Source of the DNA: Papiliotrema nemorosa
Taxonomy: Eukaryota; Basidiomycota; Tremellomycetes; Tremellales; Rhynchogastremaceae
Assembly: GCA_032158125.1 (NCBI GenBank)
Contig: JASKOT010000004.1
Coordinates: 744,001-808,000, forward strand
Direction: 5' to 3'
Length of the DNA stretch: 64,000 nt
Both the position numbers and the translations under genes were made by a program. The notes under the pieces are model-generated. The model was not told where the DNA came from, ran no database searches, and was given only the letters and a program-made list of their open reading frames with translations. Below, piece after piece: positions 20,979-32,703 of the stretch (position 1 is the first letter of the stretch; every line of letters starts with the position of its first letter).

Positions 20979-23360
20979 TTAAAACAACAAGTCCTCGTCG
21001 GCACCCTTTGGCCTGGGTGCATCTGTGACATATCCACCCGTCCCCGCACCCAAGTTGACAAAGTCCAAATCGGAGAGTTGTCCATACGGGTCATTGTTGA
21101 TAGGCGAGGCAGCAGTTGCCGCTGCGACTTCTGCCGCTTGAGGTCTTTCCGGCACTTTGGGAGCGGTGGTGGGTCGTGCACTCATAGGGAGACCGTGAGC
21201 AGTGATCAGATGACGCCTCGAAGAGGCGTTGAGGGCAGGAGAATCAGGTAGATATTTCGCTCGAGCGGTTCGGATAAAGGTCTAAAAGTCATTCGCGCCT
21301 TGCGGCGGCACTTACATTGGGGTTCTTGTGGTATATACTGCCCAGCGAACCGGTGTGGAGCAAAAGTTGATCCAGCATACCCTTGTCCATACGGTCGGTC
21401 TCGGTGGAGATGGCCGGTTTCTCAGACAATACAATGTCTCTTGCCGCCGTCGGATTAGTCGTCAGCAGTCGCCAATACATGAGCCCCTGGGCATCAGAGG
21501 TGTCTTTGCATGATGACTTGGAACACCCACTCGATCTCTCAGATCTGGATTGTCTGCCTCTTCAGTTGCCAGCTTCAGAACCTTCGGCAGAAGCTCCTGA
21601 GCTGCAGTAGGTCGCCGTATGAAAAGCTTCACCGTTGCTGTCAATAGCGCCAGTTGCACCTATCGTCAGCGACAATGGCAAACCCACGTACATACCTCTG
21701 CGGGTTCTTCCTTGAACGAAAACGCAAAGTCCTCCAACAGCTCATCACTGTTCTCTATCCTGTCCGCATACTGCCCAACGATCCATATCATTGCCGATTT
21801 GGCTTCCGGTTCGTCGAGGACGTCCAAGTTTTCACACAAAGTCCCAATGATACTCTCATACTGGTTCGGGTACCGCCTGAAGATGTCCTTGATAACCACA
21901 ATAGCCTCCTGCACCACATAGATGATCTTGGTCTGCATCAAGGTCAGCAACGTCGAGATGCACTGATCGGAGGCTGATGCGATTTTGATAGCTAGTCGTC
22001 CTATCGACCTCACTGCCTTTCGGACGAAATCGACATCCACCTCGGACGCGTATTCCTTGAGCTCGGCAAGAACCTCGGATACGTTTTCTTCCCGCGTGAG
22101 ACGGTACATGATTTCGAGTTTGGCAAGTTTGACGTAGATGGGATCGTTGTATTTGCAAAAGAACACTTTGACCTCGTTCTGCAGGACAGACGGGCGACGT
22201 TGAATGATGAGGAGGATGTTTCGAAGGGCGACATATTGTACCTCGGAGCCCGAGGAGAGGAGTGTGACCAGTGGAGGACCCATCTTTCGTTCGAGAGATC
22301 GGATGAGCACATCGTCCTCCATGTAATTCATGAGGTACATCAAGATCTTAATCGTGGCCAGCACGACGGCAGAATTGGCGTGTTGTAGTCGAATGGCAAT
22401 GGTATCGGCGAGACGCTCAGCGTCCAGGTGGGAGTTTGGCACGAAGGAAAGAAGGGCGTCAAGGATGTACAATTGGCCCCACCTAATGTCAGTCAAAGTC
22501 GATTTGTGGTTCTTACTCGGAACATTCGCCCAACGCTGCGACCAATTTCCCCGCTACAGTCGCGTTGAGCCGTAGAGATATATCGTCAGATTTGTCTGAA
22601 ATCTCCACCAGGGCCGCTACCGAGTTGGCGACGACTGTGGGGTTGTGATCCGCCAGCAGGTCCCTATCGTAAGCATCACTCTCATCTCCACCTCACCTCA
22701 ACATGGCGACCAGTCCCTCTCGCTCTATCAGTCTCCTGCCGTATTCCGAGCTGTAAAGTTTGGCAACACTGTGATGAGTTCATGCCTCTGCTTCAAGGAT
22801 AGCCCTCACGCTATCGAGGCCGTCTTTCTGACGTATGGGTCGGAATCTTCCAACGCGTGACGCAGTGGGTCAATCAAGGATTGTAGAACAGACGGGACGG
22901 GGAGATAGGACATGTTACGTATGGCCAGCGACCGAATCATGGGGTTCCTATCATTGCAATCCTGATGTCAGCTAAGCACTACATTCCCACTCACCGAAAG
23001 AAAGCCTGATATAGCGCCTGTGATCTCCTCGGGGCGGGATCTACCATAGTTGACCAGAAAGAGATACACCATCTTCTTCACTTCAAGAATTTGTATTTGC
23101 ATACACTGTATTATATCCGGTAAGAGGGGCGACACTGGTGTGAGAAACGTCTCTCAGGTCGACTCACTATCATTGCCCATGGACATGTTGGCTACGATCC
23201 GCTTCAGAGCGATCTTTGTCTTGGTGTAGCCTTTATCACGCCCATTGTTCGCTTGTCGGAGCTCATCTCGGAGCTCTTGAGCTTTGCTCCGGGCTGATTA
23301 TCAGCTTGATATTGCTGGTCGGTGTTCGAGACACTGACTGAAGAGCTTTGCGTCTGCCAT
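20979..23360 (-). CDS. Beta-adaptin, AP-1/AP-2 clathrin adaptor large subunit
   Basis: This is the large beta subunit of a heterotetrameric adaptor for clathrin vesicles at the trans-Golgi or plasma membrane. The N terminus ([20 protein letters not shown]) and the alpha-solenoid are well conserved: [99 protein letters not shown] and LMYWRLL. It ends with a short hinge and EDLLF, without a beta appendage, as in many fungal beta-adaptins. I infer about ten exons. The start at 23360 needs a tiny first exon (eight codons). Whether it serves AP-1 or AP-2 cannot be settled by eye; the N-terminal segment leans towards AP-2-like fungal sequences. Confidence 0.92.
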
Positions 23361-23656
23361 GACCGAGGTTGCGGTCGTCCGGCTCTTTTCAAGCGTCTAC
23401 GAGGCTGCTTCCTTGTACCAGATATTTGTACGCTGCTAGAAACTACTAGCTCTTCTATCCGCTGAGAATGACTTGTTACCGGAGATCTAGATGTGACCGC
23501 TCTGTCGCGTTGGGAATGAGCTCGAGCACTCGTCACAACAATGCGAGAAGGGGGTGATCGTCACCGGGGTATCTGATGAGCGGGATCAAATATTTCGGTT
23601 ACTACGAGCTTATGGATGATCAACCACAGACATACCATTCGTCCATCCATCCCATC

Positions 23657-24070
23657 ATGTCCTTCAGAACAGCAAGTAAACAGACAATGGCCAGCGTGCG
23701 GTCGGCGAGGTCATTGTGGAGGAACAGCAGAATGTACTCGACACCGTCAGTGGAGGATACAATCAGGCACAAGCTGCAGACTGCCTTCAACCCTTCCGAG
23801 CTCAAAGTAGCCGATACGTCGGGTGAGTATCGCTCCACAAAGTGGGCTGATAGAAGGCGGGTGTGGATCTTTCTTCTCGATAGACATCGTCAGCTCGGCT
23901 TTCAATGGTGTCTCTACGGTGAAGAGGCAGAGGATGGTAAATCAAGCTATCAAAGAGGAAGTCAGCGGCATGCACGGCATGACGGTGGGTTTCAAGTCGT
24001 CAACACCATACCAAAAGCTGACAGACGTAGATGAGAACGTTTGCAGAAGACGAAGCTGCAAAGAAATAGG
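23657..24070 (+). CDS. BolA-like protein, probably mitochondrial
   Basis: BolA proteins work with monothiol glutaredoxins in Fe-S cluster delivery. The first about 30 residues (MSFRTASKQTMASVRSAR...) are basic and Ser-rich, as in a mitochondrial targeting sequence. The BolA fold follows: SVEDTIRHKLQTAFNPSEL, then GGCGSFFSIDIVSSAF, KRQRMVNQAIKEEV and MHGMTMRTF. I infer three exons. The second intron must end at the later AG (after CTGACAGACGTAG) to give the C-terminal FAEDEAAKK instead of a premature stop. It lies between the divergent beta-adaptin start and the convergent MAP1 3' end. Mitochondrial BOL3/Aim1-type is the likely subgroup. Confidence 0.8.
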
Positions 24071-24165
24071 ATAATAATCATGACTGTCATCATATGCAGA
24101 TGTAGAGTACTGTACTAATGCAGGGATATGATTGCAGTATGTCAAGAATACAGCTCCGACACCGC

Positions 24166-25801
24166 CTACTCCTCGTCTGCCTCCCCGTTGGCGCCCTCCT
24201 CTGGGGTGGTCGTGCCATTCGCAGCAGCCTTGGCCTTTTTGTTCTTCTTCTTTTGGTTCTTCTTGGCAGAAGCTGATATCCTGGTCAAGATTTCCGCGCC
24301 AGTCTCGGTTATCCTGAAAGTCAGCAGGTGACCCCTTGACACACTCACAGGATGGTGTTTTCCGCCTGGGCACTCCTAGCGCCGTCAAGGGTCAAAGCGG
24401 TCCAGTCGTCTCTCAGATGCTTGACTCCGCTCGACATTGAAGCGTTGATCATAGGCTCGATGGAAAAGATCTGACCCGCAGCCATCCTTCCTGGCATCCT
24501 GTTTGAAGCGTAGTGCAAAATGTTCGGTATCGTGTGGAACCGTTGGCCGATACCGTGTCCTGTATATGTCCTGACTACACCGTAGCCCTTCTTGTCACAA
24601 ATCTCCTGAATCTTGTTGCCGATTTCTCGGTATGCCACTCCCGGTTTACACAGCGCTATCGCTTCGGCTGTGGCCTGTCGGACGGTGGATATGAGGTCGA
24701 GTGATTTCTCGTCGCAGTTACCAACAGGGTACGTATCGTTGCAATCTCCGTGCATCCCGTTATAGTCTGAGCAGTAAGCGATGCAAATCTCCTGTTTCAG
24801 GGGGCAACTTGCAGAGAGAAACGTCAATGTTGACGATATCGCCATCTTTCAGCGGCCGTTGGTCGGGGATACCCTGTACAAGTCAGAGGTTGGTCGCCGC
24901 GAGCGACTTCTGAGCAGACTCACATGACAGACGGTATCATTGACACTGAGACAAACGCTTTTGGGGAATCCATTGTAGTTCTGTACACCAGTAAGCGGAA
25001 CCGTAGTGGCGCAAGGCAGGATATGCGATAGGACTGAGGCAACCCACCAATGGCGAAGGATAACAATCCCTCTTGATACATTCTTCATGACAGATCGCAT
25101 CAAGCTCGTCTGTCGTGATACCAACCTTTAGATGGCTAGCGAGGATATCCAGTACTTCTCGTGTCAACTAACTCATCAGCGAGTGCTCCCACTAAGCCAG
25201 AGGATTCGACTCACCCGGCAGACCTTTCGCATAGTCTCAATCTCCTCTTTACTGTATATCTTGGCCTCCTTTTCCCTCACAGATTCAATCTCCGACCATC
25301 CTTGGGCTGCCTCATCAGCAGGTCATGGACGCACGAGCTGAAGACTCACGGTGGTCTGCGTAGTCTGGTCGAGCGATGTGTGGAGGGACGATCCTTGTCG
25401 GGGATAACGGATATTTTGGTCGGAATTCTCCTGTATACTTGTACCCTCTCATCGCAGGGGGCAAGTCGGATTCATCTGATCCGGCGGCGGCCTTGACGAG
25501 ATTATGAATGGCTTTATGACTCGACTAGGTTGATCAGCTTGACCCATGGAGACGACCTGAAAGCTTGACGCTTACCCCTAGATATCAGTTTGACTCTTCG
25601 TGAGCGCGCTGGACTCACAGTTGCTTTGGAAACAAGCTTGATCATGGAAGAACGAGCCAGGAATGCCCAGCCTGTACAGTCAGCGGCCACCCCGACTGAG
25701 CTATATAAGACCCCTTGATGCAGAGCGACCACCTACTTTTTACACGTCGGACATTCCAGCCGGCTCGCTTCCTCTTTCTGACATCCCACGCACAGAGTCA
25801 T
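24166..25801 (-). CDS. MAP1: Methionine aminopeptidase 1
   Basis: MetAP1 removes the initiator Met from nascent proteins at the ribosome. The N-terminal zinc-finger region ([20 protein letters not shown], then [12 protein letters not shown], then HK) is followed by the pita-bread catalytic domain. Visible metal or active-site segments are [42 protein letters not shown] and the [17 protein letters not shown] stretch that carries the last Glu ligand. The tail is Lys/Ala-rich. I infer about ten exons. Two features stand out: a 2-nt micro-exon (25576-25577) needed to complete the conserved Trp codon in [12 protein letters not shown], and a GC-AG intron (24812-24767) in the middle of the catalytic core. 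The start at 25801 is the first ATG before the zinc finger. Confidence 0.94.
24767..24812 (-). other. MAP1: GC-AG intron in MAP1 catalytic core
   Basis: The donor is CTC T|GCAAGTTG and the acceptor GCTCAG|AC TAT. Splicing gives NIDVSLYYNGMHGD, the conserved metal-binding segment, so the intron is strongly supported by protein conservation. Confidence 0.85.
25576..25577 (-). other. MAP1: Putative 2-nt micro-exon (GG) in MAP1
   Basis: On the minus strand the sequence reads CTGATATCTAG|GG|GTAAGC. The upstream exon ends AAC T before GTGAGT, and the downstream exon starts TCG AGT CAT AAA after CAACCTAG. Only inclusion of GG gives TGG (Trp) and keeps the frame; each single-intron alternative I tried hits a stop or leaves the MetAP frame. 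Confidence 0.7.
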
Positions 25802-26023
25802 TGTGATGATGTAGGTGGATACAAGGGGTTTTGATGGGCTTTCAAAGGGCAGATGAAGGGAGACACAAATTCAAGGTTAACGTAAACCGGAGATCACGTG
25901 ATTGGTCCTGACCGGTCAGTCGACTTGCCATTACGAGTAGCCTTGTCACTTGTACATCTTAATTGAACAGTGCTTGAGTGGTGGGACTGGACCGATTGGC
26001 CAGATCGACAAGGAGACTTTTCG

Positions 26024-26725
26024 ATGGCGAGCAGATTCTCGAGGGCTCGAGCGACATTTGCCAATCCCATAACCCAGGATGCGATGTGAGTGGTCACTCT
26101 GCACCTCAATTACTACTTTGTCCCTCATATCCGTCTGTTGCCTTACATCGATGACCGACGCTCAAACGATCCCTGCTGAGTATACAGAAAAGTCCTTGCA
26201 TGGGTTCCTGTTGCCCTCTTTGCAGTCCGTCACATCTACTCTATAGGCACGATCACCGGAATCAGCATGTCACCAACATTCAACGATAATGGCGGCAAGA
26301 CCTTGCACAACGATGTCGTCTTGCTGGAACGCTGGAGTGTGGCATTGGGGCATATCAAGAGAGGCGACGTTGTGACTTTCTGGAAACCCTCCAGTCCCAA
26401 TGACCTAGCTGCCAAACGGGTGGTAGCTGTCGAGGGGGATATTGTAACTCCTCGAACATTAGCCGGTCATTCTGTCAGGATAGGTCAAGGGCAAATATGG
26501 GTAGAAGGGGATAATCCGAGCGCCTCACATGATTCCAGCAGCATGGGACCTGTAAGTAGGGAATATGGCTCTAGCTCATGCTAGATCCCGTTGGCGCTGG
26601 TGGATGCCAAAGTCAGTCATGTCATTTGGCCCTTGAACCGCTCGGGAAGGGTGTCTAGTACCAATGAGAGAGCAGAAAGGAGGGTCAAGAGGGCCACGAA
26701 GACTGCCATTGTGTTTCACGAGTAG
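26024..26725 (+). CDS. IMP2: Mitochondrial inner membrane protease subunit 2
   Basis: Imp2 is a membrane-bound type I signal peptidase that matures intermembrane-space proteins. I infer three exons. After a short N terminus and one TM segment (KVLAWVPVALFAVRHIYSIG) comes the catalytic serine motif GISMSPTF, then a GDVVTFWKP box and the catalytic lysine motif AAKRVVAVEGD, followed by QIWVEGDNPSASHDSS, typical of the family. The exon-1 end (GCG AT) joins A AAA at the TM start. The final exon is IPLALVDAK to VFHE. Length (about 190 residues) fits Imp2 better than Imp1, and the NDLAAKR spacing agrees. The short promoter (222 bp) is divergent with MAP1. Confidence 0.92.
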
Positions 26726-27068
26726 GCGAGAGGTGGAAGACAGCTGGGGGAAGGAGGGAAATGAGCTGGATTCTCTAGCATTTTGTATCACACAGCATGA
26801 TGTATCATACTCAAACTCTTGATCCTCGACGTCCATCCTGCGTCGCATTGTGCGGACCTCTATATCAGCGGCCCTCAGCGTGTAGATATATGGGTGGTGG
26901 GGATCCCCCATGGACGCGTCCAAGAGTGATTTTTGCCACCCACTCTACCGTCAAAGTGAGTCAACCAGTCTACTTTTGATCATCTTGCATATCTCGTCCA
27001 ACTTTACACCCATGTCCAGTCGAACAACATAGCCCCGATCTTGCCCTTGTCAGTCAAACTCATTCCGA
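26726..27068. other. Intergenic region IMP2-MUS81
   Basis: This 343-bp stretch holds the IMP2 3' end and the MUS81 promoter. Nothing else was recognised. Confidence 0.4.
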
Positions 27069-29483
27069 ATGCCGCCAAAGACGACTTGTGGCAACCCGCT
27101 TTACCTCCAATGGATCGAAGAGCTCCGTGATCAAGCTCGGGAAAAGGGCAGTAAAGCCTTCGAATCATACTCGAAAGCAGCTCGATCACTCGCCAATTGT
27201 CCCGTGACATACAATCGGCCTCGAGATCTCGTCGTGCTGGTAGGTATCGGTCCGAAAACAATCAGCATACTGGAGTCGAAGTGGAAGAAGTATTGCGCCG
27301 ATAATGGTCTACCTGAGCCTTCTGAACCTGCCCCAGTCAAGAAGAAGGCCAAGACCAAGTCCAAATCGACCTTTGATTTTGGTTCAGATGAAGGTACAGG
27401 CTCGGAAGCCGATGAGCCACCGCCTCCGGTCAAGAAACGGAAAGCGACAAAACCCAAGCAGTATATTCCGGCCAAGGGATCAGGAGGATACGGGATACTC
27501 CTCGGGTTGGTTTTGGCCATTGAGAATCCTCAGGTCACCACTCAAGTCTTTTTGACGAAATCTGAAGTCATTCGGAAAGCTCAACCATACTCTGATTCGA
27601 GCTATGAGTATAGCGAAAAGGGATCGCATTTTACCGCTTGGAGTAACATGAAGACATTGATAGGCAAGGGGTATGTGTATACAACTGGGAATCCTCACAA
27701 GTTTTGCTTGACCGAGGAGGGATAGTGAGTGATAATCGCATCAGTATCGCGGCGAGCTTACAATAGCGATGTGGCTTGTGTCATTCGGTCACTACTACCG
27801 GAATTTGCACATATCGCAAAGCAACCCTTCCACTACGACAACACGCCTGCGTCGATTCGGACAGTCCTTCCGACCCCACCTCCACGAGATATCGCAGAGT
27901 CGAGCGCAATGGCCAGTCGACGGGTCTCTGGCGGGAAGTTTCAGTTTTGGTACATTGGTGAGTACGTAGCACCGACCGCACTGACCTGCAGACTCTCTTG
28001 GAAAGCGCGTCGATGAAATGTCTTCAGCGATGATACGTCTCGACCCTGTTGATTTCGTCACCTTGCGTAAAATCGAGCTCTTAGCATCGCAGCGAGATCA
28101 TGCGTTTGTCTCACAGCTCCGCTTGATAGATCCCACCCCCTTGTCCCGCGATGGCTACTCGAGCCTATTCGCCTTTGTCGACGAGGACACTGCACCTCCC
28201 AAATGTAGCCGGTTTGAGACGCAATCTCGACCTCTCTCACATATCCCCACACCGGTGTCTGATGACGATGACTGGGTTGCTCTACCTAACGGATCGACGT
28301 CAGGGATACAAGGAACAGACACGGTCATGGATCTGGATCCGACAAGTCTTGTTCAGAAAATAGGTCGATCGGTTGCTCCGACTCCCACATACACAGAAAT
28401 ACCACATCGTCCTGCTCCTCGTCTCTCGTCACACGTCACACCTCTGCATCCGCTGGAGAAGTCTGCCACCGATATCACCAACCTACCCGACTTTGATCCG
28501 TCCAAAGCGCTTGTCTTCCCCGCCGGGTCATACGAGATTGTCCTGATTCTGGATACGAGAGAGATCGAATCAAAATCAAACAGAGACCGCTTCGCAGACA
28601 AGTTGGCAGAAAAGGGCGTCAAGTTGGAGACTCGAGCTCTGCGACTCGGGGACGTGATCTGGATCGCTCGAAGATTGGATGGAGTAGGAGGTGAAGAGGA
28701 CGAGTGTGTGCTTGATTATGTCCTGGAGAGGAAGCGTTTGGACGATTTGGTCTCTTCCATGCGAGACGGGCGGTATCATGAGCAATGCGTGGGTTCATCT
28801 CTCGATGGCGCTGATACCAGTTCCGGCTGTCCAATTCTGGCATCTCGAATGTGTACTATCTCGTCGAAGATTTCCAGACATCACACCATATGGAGTTCTC
28901 CGGACTGCAGATCATGACGGCAAAATCACAGATCCAGGTACATAATCGGTTCATCCTACAAGAAACGAAGAAGCTTTCCGATTCCATCGACTTTCTTACC
29001 ACCATGACCAAGGTCATCAAGAATCGATTACGACATACCGACCTTCATATCATTCCCACGCAGTACCTCTCGCGATCCAGCTACCTCCCTCTGCGACGTC
29101 ACCTTGCAGAGATGAATTCCACGACGTACCATACGAGTTTTCAGGCTTACCAGGATATGAACGACAAATCCGCCAGCTCGACTCTGCGAGATAAATTCGC
29201 AAGGATGCTTCTATGCGTCAAGGGCATGTCGGCAGAGAAGACCTCGGCCATTTTGGATGTATATGATACCCCTCGACGACTGTTTGAGGCGCTAGAGCAG
29301 GCGGTCAATGAGGCCCCCAACATGCAGCCGGACGACGCAGGTGGGAAAGGGAAGAAAAAGGCGAGTGTGAGAGGGCCCGAGTTGTTCTTTGCCGATCGCA
29401 TCCCAGGAGAAGGGAGGAGAAAGATAGGTGATGCCTTGTCGAGAGAGTTGTTCAGGATTTTCTGGGGAGCTTTGGCAGAATAA
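27069..29483 (+). CDS. MUS81: MUS81 structure-specific endonuclease subunit
   Basis: Mus81, with Eme1/Mms4, cuts branched DNA such as stalled forks and D-loops in the nucleus. The order of modules fits: an N-terminal HhH region (NPLYLQWIEELRDQAREKGS, LVGIGPKTISILESKWKKYC), a Lys-rich linker, a winged-helix stretch (GGYGILLGLVLAI, FTAWSNMKTLIGKGYVYTTG), and the ERCC4/XPF-type nuclease: VLILDTREIES, GDVIWIARR, then the catalytic ERKRLDDLVSSM (ERK-x3-D) and the downstream FRLSNSGISNVYYLVED. The C-terminal HhH2 includes MLLCVKGMSAEKTSAIL. I infer four exons. The third intron is only 32 nt and sits just after GRYHEQC. All catalytic residues are present. Confidence 0.96.
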
Positions 29484-29985
29484 TGTCTTCTTTGCTTGTA
29501 TGGTCCGAAGATACAACTTGGACATGAGTTACTCTTATGTAGTTACGACATGACATGAATGTAATGACGAGAGCGCAGAATAGCGGCGAGTGAGGGCATG
29601 GCGTAGAAAGTGGCCAGGGGTCGACTTGGGTTCGAAAGGGGAGTTGGGGGGAGGGGGCTCTGGGGCAGAAGATCGGGGAGGACATATCTGTCGATGACCG
29701 GGCGAATTATCATCGTGCTTAAGCAACCGTCGTCTTAATAGGGATATTCTCGTCAGCTGTTATTTTTCTAGAACGTCACGTCTTGCTCTGGGATGATGGG
29801 AAGCCAAAAACGTCAAATTCGTTCAGTATGTTGACCGGTAGTGTTGTCAGACCAGGGACGAGTCCCTTGCTCGATAATGCCATGCGTCATGATATCTCAT
29901 ACATGTCGCTGCCTCGATAACCAGTGTGATATTCCCACTGCCATCCTATCCAACTATCCTCATTCCGCGATAACGTTCAAATCGC
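29484..29985. other. Intergenic region between convergent genes
   Basis: This 502-bp stretch lies between the MUS81 and eL43 stops. It should hold two 3' UTRs. No further gene or RNA was recognised. Confidence 0.4.
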
Positions 29986-30744
29986 TTAAACGTTTTGGGT
30001 CTCTCGCAATCGTCGGATGGTAGATCGGACGGTAGCGGCAGAAGGAGAGGTGAGGGTGTAGGCGGCACCGGCGTAGACCTTCTTGCAAGGCTTGCAAGCC
30101 CAGATACCAGTGTGGGTTCGTCGGACGGCGATCTAAGGGTCAGAGCGTGATTTGGTGGAAGTTGGATGTATTCACCTTGCCACAGTTGGGGCAATCGTAC
30201 CTCGAGTGTTGTTGAGTCTCCTGCTTCTTGATGCTGCACACGTCATTACACTCTCGACAAAACCACGGCAATCTTAGAAAGGCACAGCAGTCGATGGTCC
30301 GAGGGAAGTCAAATCAAGCATCACTACTCACGTCTTTCGGAGAGAAGCACCGTATCGAGTACCGTACTTTCCGGCGATTCCGACCTTTCTTGTTCGCTTG
30401 GCCTGAAGAGATTAGCTTGGGCAAGGATGGGATGTCAGACGGAAATCAGGATGGAACGTCGATGTATCGAGTGTTTGAGTGTCTAGCGTCGGCTCCTTTC
30501 TGTTCCCAGCTGCAGTCGCTTCAAGAAGCTCCAACAACCTCCTCCGTATCCTTCTCTAAGATTTCGAAGTCGATGCTGCGCGGGCATTGCAGTATCACAG
30601 TGCTGAGTCGAAAATCAACGAGGATCCCTCGACCCCGTATCATATGCGCCGCTACGCCTTTCCTCCCATCGTCGACACCGTGATATCGATACGAACATCC
30701 GTTCCATCCTGATTGCGTCGTTATGTAGAGCTCGCACATACCAT
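29986..30744 (-). CDS. RPL43: 60S ribosomal protein eL43 (L37a)
   Basis: eL43 is a small zinc-binding protein of the large ribosomal subunit. The translation [20 protein letters not shown], then [36 protein letters not shown] and [14 protein letters not shown] matches the family end to end. The four zinc cysteines (CPNC and CKPC) are present, and it ends [10 protein letters not shown] infer four exons. The first coding exon is only the ATG (30744-30742), followed by a 339-nt intron with a GTATGT donor and a CTAAT branch site; this is by far the longest intron of the gene and a pattern common in ribosomal protein genes. It diverges from the GTP cyclohydrolase gene. Confidence 0.95.
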
Positions 30745-31160
30745 TTTTGTAGAGTGTCGAGGTTTGTTGAAGGACGAAAGAGGTCTATGAAAGGGGCACA
30801 AAACCTCGAATTCGCGGTCACAGACACCAAAAAGCGGAATCAAATTTCCCTATTACACCCAAGAGTCACGCACCACCCACTGGAGATTTTTCGCCCATGA
30901 GATTTATAACGCCGAGGGTTCAAGACGCCGAGAGAGCATGTGGCAGATTCGCCACCCATCCTCTGATTGGAAATGTCTAATCGCCCCTCTCCGAGTGGAG
31001 GTCTCTGAAGTCATCCCAGAGTCACCCCAGGCGCTATCACTGTTCAAGGAGTGATAGTGATCACCGCCTGACGAGTCACTCGCACCGTCGACAGCACTGA
31101 AAGACACCGACTGGGAGTACACTGAACACCACTGCCACCTTGAAAACATCCCTATCCGCC
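30745..31160. promoter_or_regulatory. Divergent promoter, eL43 / GTP cyclohydrolase I
   Basis: This 416-bp region lies between two divergent starts. No gene was seen, and no specific factor site is claimed. Confidence 0.45.
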
Positions 31161-32424
31161 ATGTCATCCCCTACCACTTCCCAATCCCCGCGGACCGGTC
31201 TGCCTATTCCTACCGCCCCACGTTCCTCTGGACCTAATCTTGACGCTCTCTCCAGCTTGTCGGAATCTTCAACGGGACCATGGGAACGTGGACACATCAC
31301 CAACAATGCTAGATCACCTCCTAATCCCTCGTCTCTCCTCGCCCAACGAGCCAAACCACAAGCTCGCAACAGCGCGTCCTCGTCGCGCGCTCCGGGACAC
31401 ATTGCGCTTTACCCCCGACAACCCCGGGAAGGCTATGGCTTCAGACCCGCTTCTGGTCAATCGACACCTACGGGCAGCGGGATATCTGCCGGGTTTTCAC
31501 CTTTTGTCCAAGTGAGAGACGAAGACGATATGGATCACCGACCAGATGGGCGAAGTTTGGAGTCATTGAGGCAGGATGTACGGGACGAGCTAGCAAAGGA
31601 TCAACGGGAAGACGATGTTATCGAGCTGAAAGAGAAAACGGACAGTCTGGCGCTCCAAGCTCAAGGGGGAGGAATCGCAGATGAGGAAGGTCTAGGATGG
31701 GCAGCAAAGAACACGAGGAATCGTCTACTCGCTACACCAGAGGAGAAGACACAGAACGTGGTCAGGCTGTCTGAAGCCATTCGAACGGTATTGGAGTGTA
31801 TCGGTGAGGACCCATATAGAGAAGGACTCCTGCGGACCCCGGAGCGTTATGCCAAAGCCTTGTTATGGATGACAAAAGGGTACGAAGAGCGGCTAGTGGA
31901 TGTGATCAACGATGGTGAGCTAGCCTCCCACCCACTCTAGGATATGAGAGCTCACCGTCAGCCGTATTCGCAGAGGATCACGATGAGATGGTGATTGTCC
32001 GAGATATCGACATTTTCAGTCTGTGCGAACATCACCTCGTCCCTTTTACTGGTAAAATCTCCATTGGATACATCCCCAACAAGCTTGTCCTTGGACTGTC
32101 CAAACTTGCTCGAATTGCCGAGACATTCTCAAGGAGGCTGCAAGTACAGGAACGTCTGACAAAGCAAGTCGCGCTTGCGGTCGAGGAGGCGATTCGACCA
32201 CGAGGTGTGGCCGTTGTGATGGAGGCCTCGTGAGTATCAGCCTCGGTCCGCCATGATGGAACTCTGGCTGATATCCCAGGCACATGTGCATGTCGATGCG
32301 CGGAGTGCAGAAGCCCGGTGCAACTACCGTCACCTCCACCATGCTGGGCTGTTTCCGTACGGCTAGCAAAACAAGAGAAGAGTTCCTACAACTCGTCCGG
32401 TCGCCCACCGCAACTAGATACTGA
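31161..32424 (+). CDS. FOL2: GTP cyclohydrolase I
   Basis: The enzyme converts GTP to 7,8-dihydroneopterin triphosphate, the first step of folate and pterin synthesis. I infer three exons (31161-31914, 31962-32229, 32280-32424) giving 388 residues. The catalytic domain starts near residue 200: [37 protein letters not shown], then [20 protein letters not shown] with Cys and His zinc ligands, [35 protein letters not shown] and [12 protein letters not shown] with the third zinc Cys. The end ([18 protein letters not shown]) is canonical. The about 200-residue N terminus is disordered (Ser/Pro/Arg-rich) and longer than usual for the family. The crtYB start lies 280 bp downstream on the same strand. 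Confidence 0.96.
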
Positions 32425-32703
32425 ACATTGCATCTTGACCCATCTTGTCTCCTCTCTATCCCTGTCCCTCTTGTTGTATTAGAATAAGCGAAAACGAACT
32501 CATCTTTGTCACCATCAATACTACCGAATGCATTTTCAACAAAATGTTTCAAAAGGCACACGCGTGCATTTCGTGACGTCGATCGAACCAAGAATTGTTT
32601 ACCCCTTGATCATCTTGTCATTTTCACTTTTTCATGTGTGAATAGCATCGACATCGGGCTCTCTTGACGACTCGTGCGGATTGTAGCGGTGTACAATAGC
32701 GCG

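Noticed and set aside
20673..21251. 192-aa plus-strand ORF overlapping the beta-adaptin 3' end
   Set aside because: It reads through an intron and then antisense to the conserved adaptin tail; the spliced 92-aa product fits better.
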